From Aliiglaciecola sp041538045 (lineage in GTDB: Bacteria; Pseudomonadota; Gammaproteobacteria; Enterobacterales; Alteromonadaceae), in contig NZ_JBGOSE010000008.1 of assembly GCF_041538045.1 (NCBI RefSeq), positions 62,001-126,000 on the forward strand: a stretch of 64,000 nt of DNA, given 5' to 3'. The number at the start of each line of letters is the position of its first letter. Positions within the stretch are counted from its first letter, which is position 1. The position numbers were made by a program, and so were the translations under genes. This document shows positions 46,302 through 53,996 of the stretch, in pieces. Under the pieces are notes generated by a model. The model ran no database searches. It was not told the origin of the DNA and worked only from the letters and a program-made list of their open reading frames with translations.

Positions 46302-47306
46302 TTAATTGCTAGGTTGGCACTGCCTGAATAGGTTTTGCCAAAGTAATTGATGGCGACGAAGAGCATCAATATACAAATCGTAATCTGACTTTCGTTGCCT
46401 TAAAAATACTTTAAACTCATTGGCAAGTACTGGATTTTCCTGCAAATCTTGAAAGTAGGGGGCTAAAGTATTGGCAGCGCTTGTTAGCCGGTTTGTTGCC
46501 GGTAGGATCTTTTTAATGAAGTTTCGTTGGTATACTAATTTAAGGTCTTCAATTTGTAGAGAAGAGGAGGATACACTGCAAGAAAGCTCACTGAACGCTA
46601 GACTCAAGCTATCATTCAATTCATTTAACCAAATACGCAACTGAATCTGTGTTTGCCAAATTTGGGCTGCCAATGGCTGTTTACGCATGGTATTTAAAGC
46701 TGTTTCTAAGTCGTCAATATCTGTCGGTTTAGGTGAATACAAGGTCACTAATAAGCTCAAAGAAGCTTCGTATGCTTGCAGTTGGTTTTGGTTTACTTGG
46801 GTAAATAGCTCTGTGTTACTGCTTAAAGTCCGTCTAATCTCGGAACTGCTAAGGATCATTTGCGCCCACACTATAGGAAGGGTTTCCTGTTTATCTGTTA
46901 TCCATTGACGTAACTGTTGTTGCTGGTCATTGTCACTAGTTTGTTGAAGGCACTCTTGAAGCCCTTGAATTAACTTAACTTCGTATGCAAACCGTTGCGA
47001 TGGCAATTGGACCTTGCCTAAGGCGGTATTACGCTGCGCAATAAGAAGAGATACAGCACAATGCTTTAAGGCATAAAAATCCCGTAATTTGATGTTCGTT
47101 TCCGGAAGGTTAACTTTCAATTTTTCAGCAGCAGGATAACCCAATGAAGGGCGGTCATCGTCAAATTGCAACGTAATATTAAGCGCATCGCTAACTTGCT
47201 TTTGGTATGCATGAAAATTTGCTTGAATTGAGGGTTGACCGCAGGCCGTTAACAACGTTAAACAACCAAAAAACAGCAGCCACTGTGTTGATGACAAACA
47301 AACCAC
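46302..47306 (-). CDS. DUF3080-family lipoprotein
   Basis: 334 residues. The signal ends in the lipobox LLTAC (about residue 22), so it is a probable outer-membrane lipoprotein. The start of the mature part, FHAYQKQVSDALN, and LKVNLPETNIKLRDFYALKHC match the DUF3080 family known from Alteromonadales and relatives. The rest is predicted mostly helical. The start is GTG at 47306. Function unknown. Confidence 0.82.
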   Translation of the reverse strand: MVCLSSTQWLLFFGCLTLLTACGQPSIQANFHAYQKQVSDALNITLQFDDDRPSLGYPAAEKLKVNLPETNIKLRDFYALKHCAVSLLIAQRNTALGKVQLPSQRFAYEVKLIQGLQECLQQTSDNDQQQQLRQWITDKQETLPIVWAQMILSSSEIRRTLSSNTELFTQVNQNQLQAYEASLSLLVTLYSPKPTDIDDLETALNTMRKQPLAAQIWQTQIQLRIWLNELNDSLSLAFSELSCSVSSSSLQIEDLKLVYQRNFIKKILPATNRLTSAANTLAPYFQDLQENPVLANEFKVFLRQRKSDYDLYIDALRRHQLLWQNLFRQCQPSN

Positions 47307-47397
47307 CTTTTCACTAATTAATACAATACTTCGCCCAACGAATGTGAGGCACTTTTTGATTAAAAATCTGAACTTAACTTAAGGGTAACACTAACGC

Positions 47398-47610
47398 TTA
47401 ATATAATTGCTCATCATCGGAGTTGATCTTAATTTGAAGTTTACGGTTAAGATCATCAATATGGAGCTTAACGTGAAACTCGTGACAGCAATTGGGACAT
47501 TCTTCAAAAAAGTCCTGATCACCATTACTGCAATCTATTCTTATGTGTAAATGATGACCGCATTCTGGACAAGCAATGGTTTGTTCAGTTTCAAATACTT
47601 CAGTACTCAT
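47398..47610 (-). CDS. CPXCG-motif cysteine-rich zinc-ribbon protein
   Basis: 70 residues with two Cys pairs, ACPECGHHLHI and ECPNCCHEFHV, a probable zinc ribbon (CPXCG family, unknown role). GGAG lies directly upstream of the ATG, and only eight bases separate it from the stop of the pteridine reductase-like gene, so the two are co-transcribed. Confidence 0.88.
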   Translation of the reverse strand: MSTEVFETEQTIACPECGHHLHIRIDCSNGDQDFFEECPNCCHEFHVKLHIDDLNRKLQIKINSDDEQLY

Positions 47611-47618
47611 TAATTCTC

Positions 47619-48362
47619 CTATGCGACACTAGGGTTCGCTATGCTGCGACCTCCATCGACCGCCACTATCTGGCCGGTAATGTAAGAAGCTGAGATTAAA
47701 AAAGCGATTGCTTCAGAAATGTCTTTTTCGTTGCCTAACCGACCTAACGGGATCTGAGACAAAATCGCACTTTTTTCATTTTCAGGTAAAGCCGTGTCTG
47801 GCCATAAAATTGCGCCAGGAGCAACACCATTTACACGAACATTAGGGGCCAGTTCTTGTGCAAGTGATTGGGTTAATGTTACTAAAGCGGCTTTAGCCAT
47901 GCAGTATATAGTATGGCCTGACAATGGGCGTTGTGCATGAATATCCACCATATTGATGACAACACCTTGATTTTGTATAAGTTGTTTTTGTAATTTTTGG
48001 ATTAAAAACAACGGGGCTTGAGCGTTACTACCTATTAATGCTTGCCAGTCAGTTAAGGTGAACGTAGTTAGAGGGGTAGGGTAGAAAGCGGATGCATTAT
48101 TAATCAACACGTCGATGCGTCCAAATGACGCTATTGCGGACTCGGCTATTTGGTTTAACTGTTGTAAATCACATAGGTCACCTTGAACCCATTTTACTGA
48201 ATCGATACGTTTTTCATTTAATTGCGTCGAGAGTGCTTTCACTTGGTCTACCGAGTTGTGACAATGCAGTACAACTCGATAGCCTAAATTGTGTAGATAG
48301 TTTGCAGTGTATGCGCCAAGACGCTTGGCACTGCCAGTGATAAATACGACTTTGTTTTCCAT
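47619..48362 (-). CDS. Short-chain dehydrogenase, pteridine reductase-like
   Basis: About 247 residues. VVFITGSAKRLGAYTANYLH has the TGxxxRxG variant typical of pteridine reductase/FolM proteins, which bind NADPH. NNASAFYPTPL, INMVDIHAQRP (Asp in place of the usual catalytic Ser) and IYCMAKAAL with Tyr and Lys fit the same group. It probably reduces dihydromonapterin or other pterins in the cytoplasm. The ATG at 48362 (MENKVVFIT) is preferred over 48380. The CPXCG gene follows in an operon. Confidence 0.82.
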   Translation of the reverse strand: MENKVVFITGSAKRLGAYTANYLHNLGYRVVLHCHNSVDQVKALSTQLNEKRIDSVKWVQGDLCDLQQLNQIAESAIASFGRIDVLINNASAFYPTPLTTFTLTDWQALIGSNAQAPLFLIQKLQKQLIQNQGVVINMVDIHAQRPLSGHTIYCMAKAALVTLTQSLAQELAPNVRVNGVAPGAILWPDTALPENEKSAILSQIPLGRLGNEKDISEAIAFLISASYITGQIVAVDGGRSIANPSVA

Positions 48363-48457
48363 TATGCTTCGTTGTTTCATTTAGTATAATTGAGAAGACT
48401 ATCTGGGATAGATTGTGGGTACAAGTAGGGTTTTCATTCTGAACTATCGTCTTGGGT

Positions 48458-49318
48458 TTACCCTTGCATGTTTTTTAGTAAAGACGTTGCCGTTTGCAAA
48501 TAATTGCCACCAAATAATAATGCGTGATTTAGAATATGGTAAAGCTGGTAAACAGGCTTTCTGAAATTGTACTGCTTACTAAGAGGCCAAGTTTCATTGT
48601 AACCTTGATAAAACGCCGCAGGAAATTTGTTAAACAATTCGGTCATTGCTATGTCTGTCTCTCTATCTCCATAATAAAAAGCCGGGTCGAATATCACCGG
48701 CGTATTATGTTGAAACCCAGTGTTACCTATCCACAAATCACCATGTAACATCGATGCCTTGGGGTTATGGCCTTGTAATAGCTTCTCAACACTCACAACT
48801 ACGTTGTCAATAGCGGCGATAACATGGCCTTTTTCTGCAAGTAGCTGCAACAAATAGCCTATACGTTGTTCTGCAAAAAACTGGGGCCATTTTTTTGCCC
48901 ACCGGTTCGGTTGAGGCGTTAAACCAATGAAGTTATCCTCTTGCCACCCATACATATTTTGGGTTTGATTCTGATGCATATTGGCTAACTTTGAACCAAA
49001 ATCGAACCATGTTTGTTCACTGCCTTCTACTAATCGAAGGTACTCTAAAACCAGATAACTTTTATTTTCAGAAATACCATAACAGATTACCTTCGGGACT
49101 TTGAACTCATTGGCGTTTGCAAGATGAGTTAAGCCTTCAGCTTCGGCACTAAAATTCGCTAATTTATCTTCATCGTTGAGTTTGACGAAAAACCGTTTTT
49201 GTCTATCGGTAATACGAAAAGCACGATGGGAATCTCCTTCAGATATTTCACGAATATCATCACATACAAATTCTTGGTTTAATTGTTGACTGATTTGTTC
49301 GCTAACAAAATGCCACAT
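48458..49318 (-). CDS. Fructosamine kinase family protein
   Basis: 286 residues, cytoplasmic, aminoglycoside-phosphotransferase fold. It has FFVKLNDEDKL (ATP-site Lys), YLVLEYLRL (hinge), SMLHGDLWIGNTGF (catalytic Asp and Asn) and VIFDPAFYYGDRETDIAM (metal Asp). It resembles the bacterial YniA-type protein-ribulosamine/fructosamine kinases, which phosphorylate glycated amines for repair. Length is normal. Confidence 0.92.
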   Translation of the reverse strand: MWHFVSEQISQQLNQEFVCDDIREISEGDSHRAFRITDRQKRFFVKLNDEDKLANFSAEAEGLTHLANANEFKVPKVICYGISENKSYLVLEYLRLVEGSEQTWFDFGSKLANMHQNQTQNMYGWQEDNFIGLTPQPNRWAKKWPQFFAEQRIGYLLQLLAEKGHVIAAIDNVVVSVEKLLQGHNPKASMLHGDLWIGNTGFQHNTPVIFDPAFYYGDRETDIAMTELFNKFPAAFYQGYNETWPLSKQYNFRKPVYQLYHILNHALLFGGNYLQTATSLLKNMQG

Positions 49319-49421
49319 AATTTCGACTTAATTTAGCTGTAAATTCTGAGTATGGAACACGCGACAATAATTGATGGTCTTTTTCATTATTAAAATACGT
49401 CTTTTATAACTTTTTGTAACT

Positions 49422-50090
49422 TTAAGAGCTGGGGGCACCCAATATCTCCCCTAGATTATTAAAGGTCTTAAACATTGAGGAAACCATCATCTTGTTGGCT
49501 AACCAAATAGGGAGGTTGCCAGAGGGGTTACCAAAGCCGATATATTCAATCAGCATATTATTTTTTGTTGTGGCTTTTACCAGCCATTGGCCCTGCACAT
49601 TTTGGATGCGTACAAGGTTGTGATTGTTAGACGAATATGCAGGGTAATCTTGGATTGTAATTTTAATATTTTGCAGTTGAGTGTCCATTTCAGTTATGGA
49701 CTTGGTGATCATTTCTCGCTCTTTAACAGGCCAAGGGGCTTTGAATATGGTTCTGACAATTTTCTCCTGTGCAGACGGAGAGGCGAGGAGTTCGACTTTT
49801 TCGCAGTTATCAATCCAATTAGCGGCGGTATCAATATCATCTAAAAGAGCCACAAAATCCATGGGAGCACCTTTAACAAGAATTGATGCTTTAAGCCAAA
49901 CATAACCACTGGGATCACTTGTGGTGTGAACTTTAATATGGCCTTTTTGTTTTACTTGAAGCCAATTTTGACTGACTGGATTGGCAAATACCTGACAGTT
50001 CAACACTAAGCAAACACAGCATATGACGTATTTTAAACATCTATTATATGTTTGTTCTGATTGCATCTTGGCTAATATTTTAGGTATCAT
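49422..50090 (-). CDS. START-domain protein, secreted
   Basis: Up to 222 residues with an N-terminal signal (KYVICCVCLVLNCQVFANP) and a START-like lipid-binding domain (WLKASILVKGAPMDFVALLD, FKAPWPVKEREMITKS, WLVKATTKNNMLIEYIGFGN). Periplasmic members of this family occur in Alteromonadales without a defined ligand. Start uncertain: ATG 50090 has AAGGG four bases upstream, while ATG 50066 (MQSEQTYNRC) gives a more usual signal peptide. Confidence 0.75.
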   Translation of the reverse strand: MIPKILAKMQSEQTYNRCLKYVICCVCLVLNCQVFANPVSQNWLQVKQKGHIKVHTTSDPSGYVWLKASILVKGAPMDFVALLDDIDTAANWIDNCEKVELLASPSAQEKIVRTIFKAPWPVKEREMITKSITEMDTQLQNIKITIQDYPAYSSNNHNLVRIQNVQGQWLVKATTKNNMLIEYIGFGNPSGNLPIWLANKMMVSSMFKTFNNLGEILGAPSS

Positions 50091-50163
50091 ATGCCCTTCT
50101 CCCTGATCGTAGCAGGGCTGATTTATTTAATTAACTTATTCATTTTTCGGTTTAAGTTGTTTG

Positions 50164-50187
50164 AACACCCTCCATAGGGTGTTTTTT
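50164..50187 (+). terminator. Terminator/attenuator upstream of thrS
   Basis: Eight-base stem AACACCCT/AGGGTGTT with a four-base loop and six T, pointing toward thrS and 88 bases before its ATG. No plus-strand gene precedes it; the START gene runs the other way. It therefore probably acts on a leader transcript of thrS. A smaller hairpin (CCCTG/CAGGG, 50101-50117) precedes it. Confidence 0.7.
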
Positions 50188-50274
50188 ATTACTTATACAC
50201 TTAAAACTGAAAAATAACTTTATAATTCACACGTGGCGCTTGGTAGGTGTCACCACTGTGTAAGGGATTATTCA

Positions 50275-52191
50275 ATGCTAACAATTACTCTTCCTGATGG
50301 CAGTCAACGCCAGTTCGAAAATTCCGTTTCCGTATTAGATGTAGCCAATGATATTGGACCAGGGTTAGCGAAAGCTACCATCGCTGGTAAAATAAACGGC
50401 CAATTGGTCGATGCTGTCGACATGATCACCGAAGACGCTAGTTTACAAATTATTACCGCCAGAGATGAAGAAGGTTTAGAAATTATTCGTCACTCATGTG
50501 CGCATTTAATTGGTCATGCAATCAAACAGCTTTATCCCGATGTGAAAATGGCCATAGGCCCAACCATCGATAATGGTTTTTACTATGACATTGATATGGA
50601 ACATTCACTCAATGAAGATGACTTGGTAAAACTTGAAAAGCACATGTTGAAATTGGCTAAAACAAGTTATGACGTGGTGAAGAAGAAAGTTAGTTGGCAA
50701 GAAGCTCGCGATACCTTTGAAGCGCGAGGCGAGAGCTACAAAATAGAAATTTTGGATGAGAACATCAGTAAAGATGACCGTCCAGCATTATACCATCATG
50801 AAGAATACGTAGACATGTGCCTTGGACCTCACGTGCCTAACATGCGTTTCTGTCAACATTTCAAAATTATGAAAGTGGCAGGGGCTTACTGGCGTGGTAA
50901 CAGTGACAACAAAATGTTGCAGCGTATTTACGGCACAGCTTGGGCAGATAAAAAACAACTTAAAGCTTACCTTAATCGTTTGGAAGAAGCTGAAAAGCGT
51001 GATCACCGTAAAATTGGTAAAGCCCTTGATTTATTCCATTGGCAAGAAGAAGCGCCAGGTATGGTGTTTTGGCACAATGATGGCTGGAGCATATATACCG
51101 AGTTAGAGCAGTATATCCGTGGTAAGCAACGTGAATACGGCTTTGGCGAAGTGAAAGGGCCTCTGATGATGGACCGTGTACTTTGGGAAAAGTCCGGCCA
51201 TTGGGATAAATATGCGGAAAACATGTTTACTACTGAGTCTGAAAAACGTGAATATGCAATCAAACCCATGAACTGTCCTGGCCACGTGCAGATTTTTAAC
51301 CAAGGTCTGAAATCTTATCGTGACTTACCATTGCGCATGGCGGAATTTGGTTGTTGTCACCGTAACGAACCATCAGGCGCTTTGCATGGTTTGATGCGAG
51401 TACGTGGATTCACTCAAGATGATGCGCATATTTTCTGTACCGAAGATCAGATACAGGCCGAAGTGGCAAGTTGTATCGAAATGATTTATGAAGTGTACAA
51501 AGTATTTGGCTTCGAAAAAATTGTGGTTAAATTGTCGACTCGTCCAGAAAAACGTGTCGGTTCTGATGAAGTGTGGGACAAAGCTGAACAAAAACTTGCT
51601 GATGCACTGACTTCAAAAGACATTGATTTCCAATATTTGCCTGGAGAAGGGGCGTTTTATGGCCCTAAAATAGAATTTACTCTACACGATTGTTTAGACC
51701 GTGCTTGGCAGTGTGGTACTGTGCAACTTGATTTCTCTATGCCAGAGCGTTTAGGTGCCACTTATGTTGCCGAAGACGGAGAACGTAAAGTACCGGTAAT
51801 GATTCACCGTGCAACATTAGGGTCATTAGAACGCTTTATCGGTATTTTGACTGAAGAGTACGCTGGCTTTTATCCTACTTGGTTAGCACCAACTCAAGTT
51901 GTGGTAATGAATATTACCGACAAACAGGGGGAATATGCGGCAAATGTAGCGAAAAAATTACAAGAAATTGGAATTAGATCGAAGTCGGACTTGAGAAATG
52001 AGAAGATAGGCTTTAAAATCCGCGAGCACACTCTAAGACGTGTCCCGTTTTTGTTAGTCGTAGGCGACAAAGAAATGGAGGCAAACGAAGTAGCGGTGCG
52101 CTCTCGCAAGGGTGACGACCTCGGTAAATTCTCAATTGAAGGGTTTATGGAGTTGATTAATCAACAGGTCGCATCTAAGCAATTAGATTAA
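50275..52191 (+). CDS. thrS: Threonyl-tRNA synthetase
   Basis: Charges tRNA-Thr; 638 residues. The order is the TGS domain (MLTITLPDGSQRQFENSVSV), the editing domain with HSCAHLIGHA and the zinc-type CLGPH, the class II catalytic core (motif 2 FGCCHRNEPSGALHGLMRVR, zinc-binding MNCPGH, motif 3 MIHRATLGSLERFIG) and the C-terminal anticodon-binding domain (QVVVMNITDKQGEY, VGDKEMEANEVAVRSR). The ATG at 50275 with AGGG upstream replaces the longer frame from 50233. It heads the translation cluster, with infC 19 bases later. Confidence 0.98.
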   Translation: MLTITLPDGSQRQFENSVSVLDVANDIGPGLAKATIAGKINGQLVDAVDMITEDASLQIITARDEEGLEIIRHSCAHLIGHAIKQLYPDVKMAIGPTIDNGFYYDIDMEHSLNEDDLVKLEKHMLKLAKTSYDVVKKKVSWQEARDTFEARGESYKIEILDENISKDDRPALYHHEEYVDMCLGPHVPNMRFCQHFKIMKVAGAYWRGNSDNKMLQRIYGTAWADKKQLKAYLNRLEEAEKRDHRKIGKALDLFHWQEEAPGMVFWHNDGWSIYTELEQYIRGKQREYGFGEVKGPLMMDRVLWEKSGHWDKYAENMFTTESEKREYAIKPMNCPGHVQIFNQGLKSYRDLPLRMAEFGCCHRNEPSGALHGLMRVRGFTQDDAHIFCTEDQIQAEVASCIEMIYEVYKVFGFEKIVVKLSTRPEKRVGSDEVWDKAEQKLADALTSKDIDFQYLPGEGAFYGPKIEFTLHDCLDRAWQCGTVQLDFSMPERLGATYVAEDGERKVPVMIHRATLGSLERFIGILTEEYAGFYPTWLAPTQVVVMNITDKQGEYAANVAKKLQEIGIRSKSDLRNEKIGFKIREHTLRRVPFLLVVGDKEMEANEVAVRSRKGDDLGKFSIEGFMELINQQVASKQLD

Positions 52192-52210
52192 TTTCGTGGA
52201 GGAACGACAT

Positions 52211-52750
52211 ATTAAAGGCGCTAATAATAAGGCTCAAGGCGATAAAGCCAACATCAATGAAGAAATCACAGCGACAGAAGTTCGCTTAATTGGTAAAGAA
52301 GGTGAGCAGTTAGGGATAGTATCTCTTGGAGAAGCTCAAACACTTGCCGACCAAGCTAGTTTGGATCTGGTTGAGATTAGTCCAAACGCTGAGCCGCCTG
52401 TATGTAAGGTAATGGATTACGGAAAGTTCCTTTTCGAGAAGAGTAAGGCTCAGAAAGAGCAGAAGAAAAAACAAAAGCAAATTCAGGTCAAGGAGATTAA
52501 ATTTCGCCCTGGCACTGATGAAGGCGACTACCAGGTAAAACTGCGCAACCTGCGTCGCTTTCTAGAAGGTGGTGATAAGGCCAAGGTAACGATTCGTTTT
52601 CGCGGACGTGAAATGGCCCACCAAGAGATCGGCATTGAACAACTAAAACGTGTTCGCTCGGATTTAGAAGACATTGCTAACTGCGAATCTTTCCCTCATA
52701 GGGTAGAGGGTCGTCAGATGATCATGGTGCTCGCCCCAATTAAGAAGTAG
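52211..52750 (+). CDS. infC: Translation initiation factor IF-3 (AUU start)
   Basis: Blocks premature subunit joining and proof-reads the initiation codon; 179 residues. The open frame runs back to a GTG at 52196, but GGAGGA (52198-52203) lies inside that extension, seven bases before ATT AAA GGC at 52211. That gives fMet-Lys-Gly, the same N-terminus as E. coli IF-3, which also starts at AUU. The rare codon is the known basis for IF-3 autoregulation. Conserved segments: LVEISPNAEPPVCKVMDYGK, IKFRPGTDEGDYQVKLRNLR and KVTIRFRGREMAHQ. Confidence 0.97.
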   Translation: MKGANNKAQGDKANINEEITATEVRLIGKEGEQLGIVSLGEAQTLADQASLDLVEISPNAEPPVCKVMDYGKFLFEKSKAQKEQKKKQKQIQVKEIKFRPGTDEGDYQVKLRNLRRFLEGGDKAKVTIRFRGREMAHQEIGIEQLKRVRSDLEDIANCESFPHRVEGRQMIMVLAPIKK

Positions 52751-52768
52751 TAAAGGTTTACAAGTAAC

Positions 52769-52860
52769 TGAGGACCGTAAAATCGGATCTGCACCTTAAG
52801 TTCACCTTGCTACTATGTTGAAACATCGACCCCAGAGTAGTCATGCAAAGCATGTCCTCA
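52769..52860 (+). promoter_or_regulatory. Probable L20 autoregulatory leader of rpmI-rplT
   Basis: In the 141-base gap between infC and rpmI, TGAGGAC (52769-52775) is complementary to GTCCTCA (52854-52860). GCTACT near 52809 can pair with AGTAG near 52837, and CATGC/GCATG forms a local hairpin (52842-52854). In E. coli a long-range pairing between infC and rpmI creates an L20-binding site that represses rpmI-rplT. Position and base pairing fit that model; the exact fold is inferred. Confidence 0.55.
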
Positions 52861-52891
52861 AGTGTGGTCTTAACAATGCGGAGTTTTAGCA

Positions 52892-53089
52892 ATGCCTAAA
52901 ATGAAATCCAATAGTGGAGCAGCCAAGCGTTTTAAAAAAACCGCTTCAGGTCGTTTCAAAAGCAAGCAGTCTCACTTGCGTCACATTTTGACCAAGAAGA
53001 GCTCTAAGCGTAAACGTCACTTACGTGGCAAGAAATTAGCCCATACAGCTGACACTGCGTTGATTCAACGCATGTTACCTTACGTTTAA
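52892..53089 (+). CDS. rpmI: 50S ribosomal protein bL35
   Basis: 65 residues, strongly basic. PKMKSNSGAAKRFKKTASGR and the LTKKSSKRKRHLRG core are diagnostic of L35. It sits between infC and rplT as in other gammaproteobacteria, with rplT starting 18 bases later. Confidence 0.98.
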   Translation: MPKMKSNSGAAKRFKKTASGRFKSKQSHLRHILTKKSSKRKRHLRGKKLAHTADTALIQRMLPYV

Positions 53090-53107
53090 AGCACAGGAGA
53101 CTAAAAA

Positions 53108-53464
53108 ATGGCAAGAGTAAAACGTGGTGTAGTTGCCCGTGCCCGTCATAAGAAGGTACTAAAGCAAGCCAAAGGTTATTACGGAGCTCGTAGTCGAGTT
53201 TATCGCGTTGCTGTACAAGCAGTAACAAAAGCTGGTCAATATGCATACCGTGACCGTCGTCAGCGTAAGCGTCAATTCCGTCAATTATGGATTGCACGTA
53301 TTAATGCTGCGGCTCGTCAAAATGGCATGTCTTACAGCCGTTTCATTAACGGTTTGAAGAAAGCGTCTGTCGAAATCGATCGTAAGATCCTTGCTGACAT
53401 CGCTGTGCATGATAAAGGCGCGTTTACTGCATTGGTTGATGCAGCAAAAGGCGCATTGGCTTAA
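53108..53464 (+). CDS. rplT: 50S ribosomal protein bL20
   Basis: 118 residues. The N-terminal ARVKRGVVARARHKKVLKQA and the core FRQLWIARINAAARQNGMSY are diagnostic. It binds 23S rRNA early in assembly and is the likely repressor of its own operon. AGGAGA precedes the ATG. A strong terminator follows, separating it from feoA. Confidence 0.98.
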   Translation: MARVKRGVVARARHKKVLKQAKGYYGARSRVYRVAVQAVTKAGQYAYRDRRQRKRQFRQLWIARINAAARQNGMSYSRFINGLKKASVEIDRKILADIAVHDKGAFTALVDAAKGALA

Positions 53465-53498
53465 TTTTTTAACAATTAAGTTTAAGTTCTTTCGGGAA

Positions 53499-53527
53499 AA
53501 GGCGAACCAGGATGGTTCGCCTTTTTT
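53499..53527 (+). terminator. Terminator of the thrS-infC-rpmI-rplT cluster
   Basis: Ten-base perfect stem AAGGCGAACC/GGTTCGCCTT with a five-base loop and a run of six T, 34 bases after rplT. Confidence 0.95.
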
Positions 53528-53624
53528 CGTTTTAGTGGGCTAATTATTTACTCAAAAAAAAGGATGAAAATAAATAAGTAAATAGCTTAACCGCTAAAAA
53601 TATATGAAAGAAGCTATTCAGAAC

Positions 53625-53675
53625 TTGCCTTTTACTATCACTTTATAAGATAATAAATGAAAATAGTTCTCATTT
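53625..53675 (+). promoter_or_regulatory. feoAB promoter with Fur box
   Basis: TTGCCT (53625-53630) and GATAAT (53649-53654) are 18 bases apart, a good sigma-70 promoter. It abuts the imperfect palindrome AAATGAAAATAGTTCTCATT (53655-53674, one more T at 53675), which matches the Fur consensus. Iron-loaded Fur should therefore repress feoAB. The box also rules out the frame's upstream start at 53657. Confidence 0.75.
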
Positions 53676-53689
53676 GTGGTCAGTTAATT

Positions 53690-53926
53690 ATGTTGCAAAA
53701 TACGGTGTGGGAACTTCCTACAAAAACATCCGCTAAAATCGTTGGATTACAAAATGGTCTTTCGGTTGCGATGAGTAATCGACTTAAGGAAATGGGCTTT
53801 TGTGACGGAGAGACAATCTCCTGCCTAAAACAATGTCCCTTTAATGGTCCAAAGGTAGTGGAATTGGGTGGAGCTATCTTGTCAATTGACAAAGAAATAG
53901 CGCAAAATATTAAAATAAAAATGTAA
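53690..53926 (+). CDS. feoA: FeoA-domain ferrous iron transport protein
   Basis: 78 residues, cytoplasmic SH3-like domain. ANTG-type start ATG 53690 (MLQNTVWELP) is chosen because the longer frame begins inside the Fur box. AKIVGLQNGLSVAMSNRLKE then MGFCDGETISCLKQCPF is the FeoA core (LxxMGFxxGxxI). It assists FeoB, which starts 70 bases downstream. Confidence 0.88.
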   Translation: MLQNTVWELPTKTSAKIVGLQNGLSVAMSNRLKEMGFCDGETISCLKQCPFNGPKVVELGGAILSIDKEIAQNIKIKM

Positions 53927-53996
53927 CTCAATTTCGTCAAACTAATTTAACCATTATTTCCTACATAACTAAATTTTCACTAAACAGGTACCCGTA

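Noticed and set aside
50091..50274. T-box riboswitch before thrS
   Set aside because: No specifier stem or T-box consensus sequence is visible, and T-boxes are not expected in gammaproteobacteria.
53657..53689. feoA starting at 53657
   Set aside because: The start would fall inside the Fur box; ATG 53690 matches the family N-terminus better.
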